DNA of 45,689 nt, from contig JAEZDA010000048.1 of NCBI GenBank assembly GCA_023433345.1, forward strand, positions 1 through 45,689, read 5' to 3'. This stretch comes from Bacteroidota bacterium (GTDB taxonomy: Bacteria; Bacteroidota; Bacteroidia; Chitinophagales; Chitinophagaceae). This document shows positions 41,744-45,689 of the stretch, piece after piece. The translations under genes and the position numbers were made by a program. Below the pieces are notes generated by a model. It was not told the DNA's origin and did not search any database. It saw only the letters and a program-made list of their open reading frames with translations. Numbering within the stretch: position 1 is the first letter of the stretch; every line of letters starts with the position of its first letter.

Positions 41744-42766
41744 TTATTTCAGATGATTCCACCCCTGCGCGATCAGTTCATGTTTATTTCCACCACGTGT
41801 AATGATGTGTTTGCCCTGTTCCGCCCCGGTGATATATCCGATAATGCTTATCGAAGGATTGGTTTTCACTTTCTCAAAATCAGCTTGATCAACTGTAAAA
41901 AGTAATTCATAATCTTCTCCGCCACTCAATGCACACGCCGTGGGATCCAATTTTAATTTGTAGGAAAATTCCTTTGCTTCCTCGTTAAATGGAAGTTTAT
42001 CTTCATAAAGCACACAACCCGTATTGCTTTGCTTGCATATGTGAAGCAGATCACTGCTCAGGCCATCGCTCACATCGATCATACTGGTCGGCAACAATTC
42101 CGATTCGTGCATCCAGGCAACAACGTCTTTTCGAGCTTCGGGTTTCAGCATCCTTCCCACTATATAGGCCTGTCCTTCAAGGTCAGGTTGCGCGCCCGTT
42201 TCATTGAAAATATTTTTTTCCCTCTCCAAAAGCGTAAGCCCCAGGAAAGCGCCGCCCAGCTCGCCGCTCACACATATAAGGTCATTTGGTTTAGCATTCT
42301 TCCTGCTCACATACTTATCCGGAGCAACTTCACCAATGGCTGTTACGCTAATGATGAATCCCTTTTGGGATGTGCTTGTATCTCCGCCGATAAGGTCCAC
42401 ACCATATTCTTCGCAGGCAGCATAAACTCCCTTGTAGAATTCATCAAGCGCTTCAAGGCTGAACCGATTGGAAAACGCGATGCTCAACACTATTTGCGTG
42501 GGCACAGCATTCATTGCATAGATGTCGCTAACATTTACCACCACGCTTTTGTAACCCAAATGTTTAAGCGGAGTATAAGACAGGTCGAAGTGAATTCCTT
42601 CAATCAGGAGGTCAGTTGTAACCACTGTTTGCCGGCCGAAATGATCGATTACAGCTGCATCGTCACCAACAGACAAAACTGTTGATGCATTTCTTGTTTC
42701 GTTGTTCTGCGTGAGATGGTCTATCAACCCAAACTCACCGAGTGATGCTATTTCAGTTCTTTCCAT
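41744..42766 (-). CDS. thiL: Thiamine-monophosphate kinase
   Basis: 340 residues. ThiL phosphorylates thiamine monophosphate to the diphosphate in the cytosol. Signatures: GEFGLIDHL, VGDDAAVI, TTDLLIEGIHFDLSYTPLKH, GYKSVVVNVSDIYAMNAVP, DLIGGDTS, MIDVSDGLSSDL and ALSGGEDYELLFTV. Length is normal. It starts 8 nt after the inositol monophosphatase gene on the same strand, so the two share a transcript. Confidence 0.95.
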   Translation of the reverse strand: MERTEIASLGEFGLIDHLTQNNETRNASTVLSVGDDAAVIDHFGRQTVVTTDLLIEGIHFDLSYTPLKHLGYKSVVVNVSDIYAMNAVPTQIVLSIAFSNRFSLEALDEFYKGVYAACEEYGVDLIGGDTSTSQKGFIISVTAIGEVAPDKYVSRKNAKPNDLICVSGELGGAFLGLTLLEREKNIFNETGAQPDLEGQAYIVGRMLKPEARKDVVAWMHESELLPTSMIDVSDGLSSDLLHICKQSNTGCVLYEDKLPFNEEAKEFSYKLKLDPTACALSGGEDYELLFTVDQADFEKVKTNPSISIIGYITGAEQGKHIITRGGNKHELIAQGWNHLK

Positions 42767-42774
42767 GTTGTTGA

Positions 42775-43539
42775 TTAAATAAGATAGGTTCGTAACTCTT
42801 CGTGAATCTTTCCGTTAGTTGCGAGAATATGAGGCTGATATGGAGAATACTTTTCAGAGATGAAATCCGTAACTCTTCCTCCCGCTTCTTCTACCATCAA
42901 AAATCCTGCTGCACTGTCCCATGCCTGCAACTTATGTTCATAGAAACCATCGAAACGGCCCGCAGCAACCCAGCAGAGATCGATGGCCGCACTTCCCAGC
43001 CTTCGAACAGGTATCCCCTGTTTGATCAGTTTTTCGAAAACTTGTATTGGCCCGTTAGGCATTTCAAGGTAAGTATATGGAAATCCTGTTACCAAACAGC
43101 TTTTAAGTACGCTTTCCTGTTCACTTACCCGGATTGGCTTGTCATTAAGAGTTGCACCCTTCCCTTTTTCCGCGATGAACATTTCATTCATATTCGGGTT
43201 GAAAACGGCACCAAGAATTATTTCGCCGGCCTTTTCTACTGCAATACTTACGCAACATAACGGTATACCATGCGCGAAGTTTACCGTTCCGTCTATAGGA
43301 TCAATGATCCATTTATATTCGCTGTCGGTTTTTATCTCCCCGGTTTCCTCGCTAAGAATAAAATGATCGGGGTGAACTGCACGGATCGTTTCTATGATAC
43401 TTTTTTCAGATGCATGGTCTGCCTCCGTTACAAGATTATTGATCCCTTCCTTGTTGGAAATTTGAAAACTTCCATTAAAATAATGCTGCAACTGCGTTGC
43501 GCCGGCCTGTACTGCCTGGATCAATGTGGTTCTTAACAT
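42775..43539 (-). CDS. suhB: Inositol monophosphatase family protein
   Basis: 254 residues. Metal-site motifs: ILSEETGE, the WIIDPIDGTVNFAHGIP core and LQAWDSAAGFLMVEEAGG. These define the lithium-sensitive phosphatase family (SuhB/IMPase). In bacteria such enzymes dephosphorylate inositol phosphate or related sugars, and SuhB also has a role in ribosome assembly in E. coli; which applies here is open, so the symbol is tentative. A perfect TATCTTTG box 4 nt before the ATG probably drives the suhB-thiL pair. Confidence 0.88.
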   Translation of the reverse strand: MLRTTLIQAVQAGATQLQHYFNGSFQISNKEGINNLVTEADHASEKSIIETIRAVHPDHFILSEETGEIKTDSEYKWIIDPIDGTVNFAHGIPLCCVSIAVEKAGEIILGAVFNPNMNEMFIAEKGKGATLNDKPIRVSEQESVLKSCLVTGFPYTYLEMPNGPIQVFEKLIKQGIPVRRLGSAAIDLCWVAAGRFDGFYEHKLQAWDSAAGFLMVEEAGGRVTDFISEKYSPYQPHILATNGKIHEELRTYLI

Positions 43540-43543
43540 GTTG

Positions 43544-43551
43544 CAAAGATA
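43544..43551 (-). promoter_or_regulatory. -7 box of the suhB-thiL operon
   Basis: TATCTTTG on the reverse strand, perfect TAnnTTTG, 4 nt before the start codon. Confidence 0.62.
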
Positions 43552-43584
43552 GCCTCAGCGCGTTGTGATACTGAATTGAATTCA

Positions 43585-43616
43585 TTGCATATTTATTTAC
43601 CTGTTGCGTACATTTG
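43585..43616 (+). promoter_or_regulatory. Promoter of the glycosyltransferase gene
   Basis: TTG at 43585-43587 and TACATTTG at 43609-43616 with a 21-nt spacer. It excludes the upstream TTG at 43614 as start codon, since that lies in the box. Confidence 0.62.
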
Positions 43617-43649
43617 TTATGGCTGCACCCCCAGCAAAAAACCACTCTC

Positions 43650-44864
43650 TTGGAACTGTCTGTAATTATTGTAAACTATAATGTTAAGTTCTTTCTTGAG
43701 CAGTGCTTATTCTCCGTGGTAAAGGCAGCATCTGCCATAAAATCTGAAATAATTGTTGTCGATAACAATTCTTCCGATGGCAGCCGTGATTACCTGATTG
43801 AAAAATTTCCTTCGGTCACCTTCCTGTGGCAAAATGAAAATGCGGGATTTGGGAGGGCGGGTAACATAGGGTTGAAGGAAGCTTCCGGGGAAACCATCCT
43901 TTTCCTGAACCCCGATACGATAGTTGCTGAAGACTGCTTTTTGAAATGTATTTCTTTCATCCGATCTAAAAAAGACTGTGGCGCACTTGGCGTTAGGATG
44001 CTTGATGGCGCCGGTTTGTTTCTCAGGGAAAGTAAACGCGGATTGCCTACACCATCGGCTTCATTTTTCAGGCTGAGCGGCATTACGTATCTTTTTCCGG
44101 ATTCAAAATATTATAGCGCCTACTATGCCGGGCATTTGAAGGAACATGCTGTAAACTGCATTGACGTGGTGGCCGGGGCCTTTTTTATGGTGCCTAAAAA
44201 AGTGCTTGAAATTACAGGTGGATTCGATGAAGACTTTTTTATGTATGGTGAAGATGTTGATCTTAGTTACCGGATAACAAAAGCGGGCTTTAAAAATTAC
44301 TATTATCCGCAAACAACTATCATTCATTTTAAAGGGGAAAGTACTTTAAAGTCATTGCAGTACATACAGCGGTTTTATAAAGCCATGCATCTTTTCCTCA
44401 GAAAACATCATGCATCCGTATGGAAAAGAGCTGTAATGAATGTGGCGATAAGTTTGGGTAAAACGATTGCAAAAGCAAGATTGATCTCAACATCAGGAAG
44501 CGAAAAAAGAACGGACCATCCTTCCGCCGCAGCGATCATTTCCACCCAGGATGAATTTTCAAATCTGGTTCATCTTGTGAAACATGCAAATCCCCCAATA
44601 GTGATCCAGGGCAGGGTGGCTGTAGACCTTGATGAGCAGCAAAACGCAATTGGCGTAATTGACGATCTGCCTGTGTTAGAAGATAAAGGTATTCATCATT
44701 TTATATTATCGGAAGGTTCACTGTCTTTTAAAGAGATCATAATGAATGTGGACCGTTTTGCCGGAAAATGCGGCTTCATGTTTCATGCTAAAGGCAGCTT
44801 AAGCATAGTAGGAAGTGATGATCGCGATTCGCGCGGCTTCGTAATATCGCCTCATCCTTTGTAA
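43650..44864 (+). CDS. Family-2 glycosyltransferase
   Basis: 404 residues from the TTG at 43650, which gives the family-typical start (M)ELSVIIVNYNVKFF. GT-A fold motifs: VVDNNSSDGS for nucleotide-sugar binding, LFLNPDTIV with the DxD-type metal site, VAGAFFMVPKKVLEITGGFDE and FFMYGEDVDLSYRITKAGF. It resembles rhamnosyl-type transferases of cell-surface glycan synthesis. The last 120 residues, after SLGKTIAKARL, have no evident catalytic role and are unusual. Cytosolic face of the membrane. Confidence 0.88.
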   Translation: MELSVIIVNYNVKFFLEQCLFSVVKAASAIKSEIIVVDNNSSDGSRDYLIEKFPSVTFLWQNENAGFGRAGNIGLKEASGETILFLNPDTIVAEDCFLKCISFIRSKKDCGALGVRMLDGAGLFLRESKRGLPTPSASFFRLSGITYLFPDSKYYSAYYAGHLKEHAVNCIDVVAGAFFMVPKKVLEITGGFDEDFFMYGEDVDLSYRITKAGFKNYYYPQTTIIHFKGESTLKSLQYIQRFYKAMHLFLRKHHASVWKRAVMNVAISLGKTIAKARLISTSGSEKRTDHPSAAAIISTQDEFSNLVHLVKHANPPIVIQGRVAVDLDEQQNAIGVIDDLPVLEDKGIHHFILSEGSLSFKEIIMNVDRFAGKCGFMFHAKGSLSIVGSDDRDSRGFVISPHPL

Positions 44865-44978
44865 ACAGGTCGTTTTCAGAAGAAAACGATTTCCTCAGAG
44901 CCTTTGTTAATATTTGCTGCCTATCATGTATAAGGGCAATATTATTGCGGTAAAATAGTTTAATTTGTAACAGAAATT

Positions 44979-45104
44979 ATGAAACGAACAATAAAATTAG
45001 CCTCCATTCTTCTCATCGCAGTTACTCTGGTTACCGCAGGATGCTCCTCATCTAAGAAAGGGCAATGCGGCTGCCCGAGCAAGCGTGGCATGGTAGGCTA
45101 TTAA
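44979..45104 (+). CDS. 41-residue lipoprotein with CGCP motif
   Basis: MKRTIKLASILLIAVTLVTA signal, lipobox TAGCSSS, mature peptide of about 20 residues containing QCGCPSKRGMVGY at the C-terminus. The clean signal, lipobox and conserved-looking ending CPSKRGMVGY make it a convincing gene although very short. Similar tiny lipoproteins occur in Bacteroidota; function unknown. The next small gene begins 13 nt after its stop. Confidence 0.72.
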   Translation: MKRTIKLASILLIAVTLVTAGCSSSKKGQCGCPSKRGMVGY

Positions 45105-45117
45105 CCCTGCTTGTAAT

Positions 45118-45366
45118 ATGAATAACCCCAACCGCGATCTTCTTGTGTTGTTTAATCAACAGCTGATGACCAGGCAGGCATTGGAGCAGGAGGTGTCTAT
45201 GTTGCATGAGATGCTTTTCAATGTTGAAAGGCTCGATAATCTTGCGACGGCTCACGAGCTCATTGATCTCAACACATACCGCGTTCGTACAAAATCATTT
45301 CTTGTTAAGGCTTTTTTCAGAATGAAGAAAGAAGAGCCTTTTGTGTTTCTCTGCAATAAAAATTGA
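45118..45366 (+). CDS. Small hypothetical protein
   Basis: 82 residues, cytosolic by composition, likely helical: LLVLFNQQLMTRQALEQEVS, LHEMLFNVERLDNL, then RTKSFLVKAFFRMKKEEPF. No family recognised. It follows the tiny lipoprotein gene and ends directly against the convergent aminotransferase gene (adjacent stop codons). Confidence 0.6.
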   Translation: MNNPNRDLLVLFNQQLMTRQALEQEVSMLHEMLFNVERLDNLATAHELIDLNTYRVRTKSFLVKAFFRMKKEEPFVFLCNKN

Positions 45367-45689
45367 TCAGGCAAATTTTCTCAGCGCTTTCTCCAGGTTC
45401 TCCAGCACAACAGGGATGTCTTCTTTTTTACAACAACCCACACTAAGGCGATACCAGTTATTTTCAGCTCCCGCTCCAAATGCAACAAAAGGAACTATTG
45501 CAAGCTGCGCTTCATTCAAAATGTAATTGGTAACCTCGCTTTGGTCTTTCAATGTAACACCTTCACTGTTTGTTTTGCCGGAAAGGTTAACCTGCATTGT
45601 AAGATAGATCGCGGCCTGCGGAGCAATCGAATCAACAGGCAAGCCTTTAGCCTTCATACTTTGTAATCCTTCGTGGATAAGTCTTAGAC
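45367..45689 (-). CDS. Class I/II aminotransferase, C-terminal part (cut by window end)
   Basis: The frame is open to the end of the window; 107 residues of the C-terminal domain are visible. APQAAIYLTMQVNLSG and LAIVPFVAFGAGAENNWYRLSVG match the small domain of PLP-dependent fold-type I aminotransferases, with the arginine in NWYRLSVG binding the substrate carboxylate. It ends GCCKKEDIPVVLENLEKALR. Substrate class cannot be set from this part. Confidence 0.82.
   Translation of the reverse strand, partial: LRLIHEGLQSMKAKGLPVDSIAPQAAIYLTMQVNLSGKTNSEGVTLKDQSEVTNYILNEAQLAIVPFVAFGAGAENNWYRLSVGCCKKEDIPVVLENLEKALRKFA

Noticed and set aside
42029..42685. 218-codon forward ORF
   Set aside because: Antisense to thiL, which has all family motifs.

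Overview
The window is a chromosomal piece of a member of the Bacteroidota, most likely of the Chitinophagales/Sphingobacteriia side. Evidence: perfect TAnnTTTG (-7) promoter boxes in front of many genes, little sign of Shine-Dalgarno sequences, several Bacteroidota-typical families (DUF4834, DUF6660, HYC_CC_PP, an HMA-TonB receptor, Rhs-tip remnants, many short lipoproteins), and a tRNA without encoded CCA. Coding is dense and strand switches are frequent. There is no rRNA, CRISPR array, prophage or plasmid module.

Layout. 1-3300 is an accessory patch. It holds a CAU-anticodon tRNA, a small GIY-YIG nuclease gene, a second incomplete tRNA copy interrupted by two 18-bp palindromes, a headless XRE regulator, a truncated Rhs tip with an M91-type protease domain and a probable immunity lipoprotein. 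3345-6154 carries a G8/beta-helix secreted protein, a HAD phosphatase and a DUF4834 protein. 6261-12465 is the rimP-nusA-infB operon followed by a SurA-like chaperone gene; its leader contains a terminator-like hairpin. Then come hflX, a degenerate IS1595-type element, and a cupin-mhqD-mhqO cluster for quinone stress. 17125-27108 holds a zincless Fpg, a KTSC protein, a heavy-metal efflux operon (DUF6660, a CzcA-TolC fusion, a CzcB adaptor), and a YciE-katE oxidative-stress pair. 27120-27990 is non-coding and full of imperfect repeats.

27991-35566 holds a DUF72 protein, an unrecognised gene overlapped by a 45-codon membrane ORF that ordinary ORF calling would miss, a lipoprotein, tRNA-Asn with two decayed tandem copies again interrupted by the same palindrome, a Fic AMP-transferase with inverted repeats at its promoter, and a copper-type HMA-TonB receptor with HYC_CC_PP. 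36053-45689 is mostly housekeeping: a fungal-type cytosine deaminase, a delta-60 repeat protein, a nitrilase-family amidase, an S41 peptidase, thiL, an inositol monophosphatase, a family-2 glycosyltransferase, a 41-residue lipoprotein and the end of an aminotransferase gene.

The most unusual signal links the two tRNA loci. In four places a decayed tRNA copy has exactly five nucleotides replaced by an 18-bp palindrome of the form YCCCGATnGCnATCGGGR. One of these copies borders a GIY-YIG nuclease gene whose stop codon lies inside the tRNA-derived sequence. I infer a small tRNA-targeting mobile unit plus a palindrome that inserts in, or repairs, tRNA hairpins. A second broad pattern is that many TAnnTTTG boxes end only 4-6 nt before the start codon, which predicts leaderless mRNAs.
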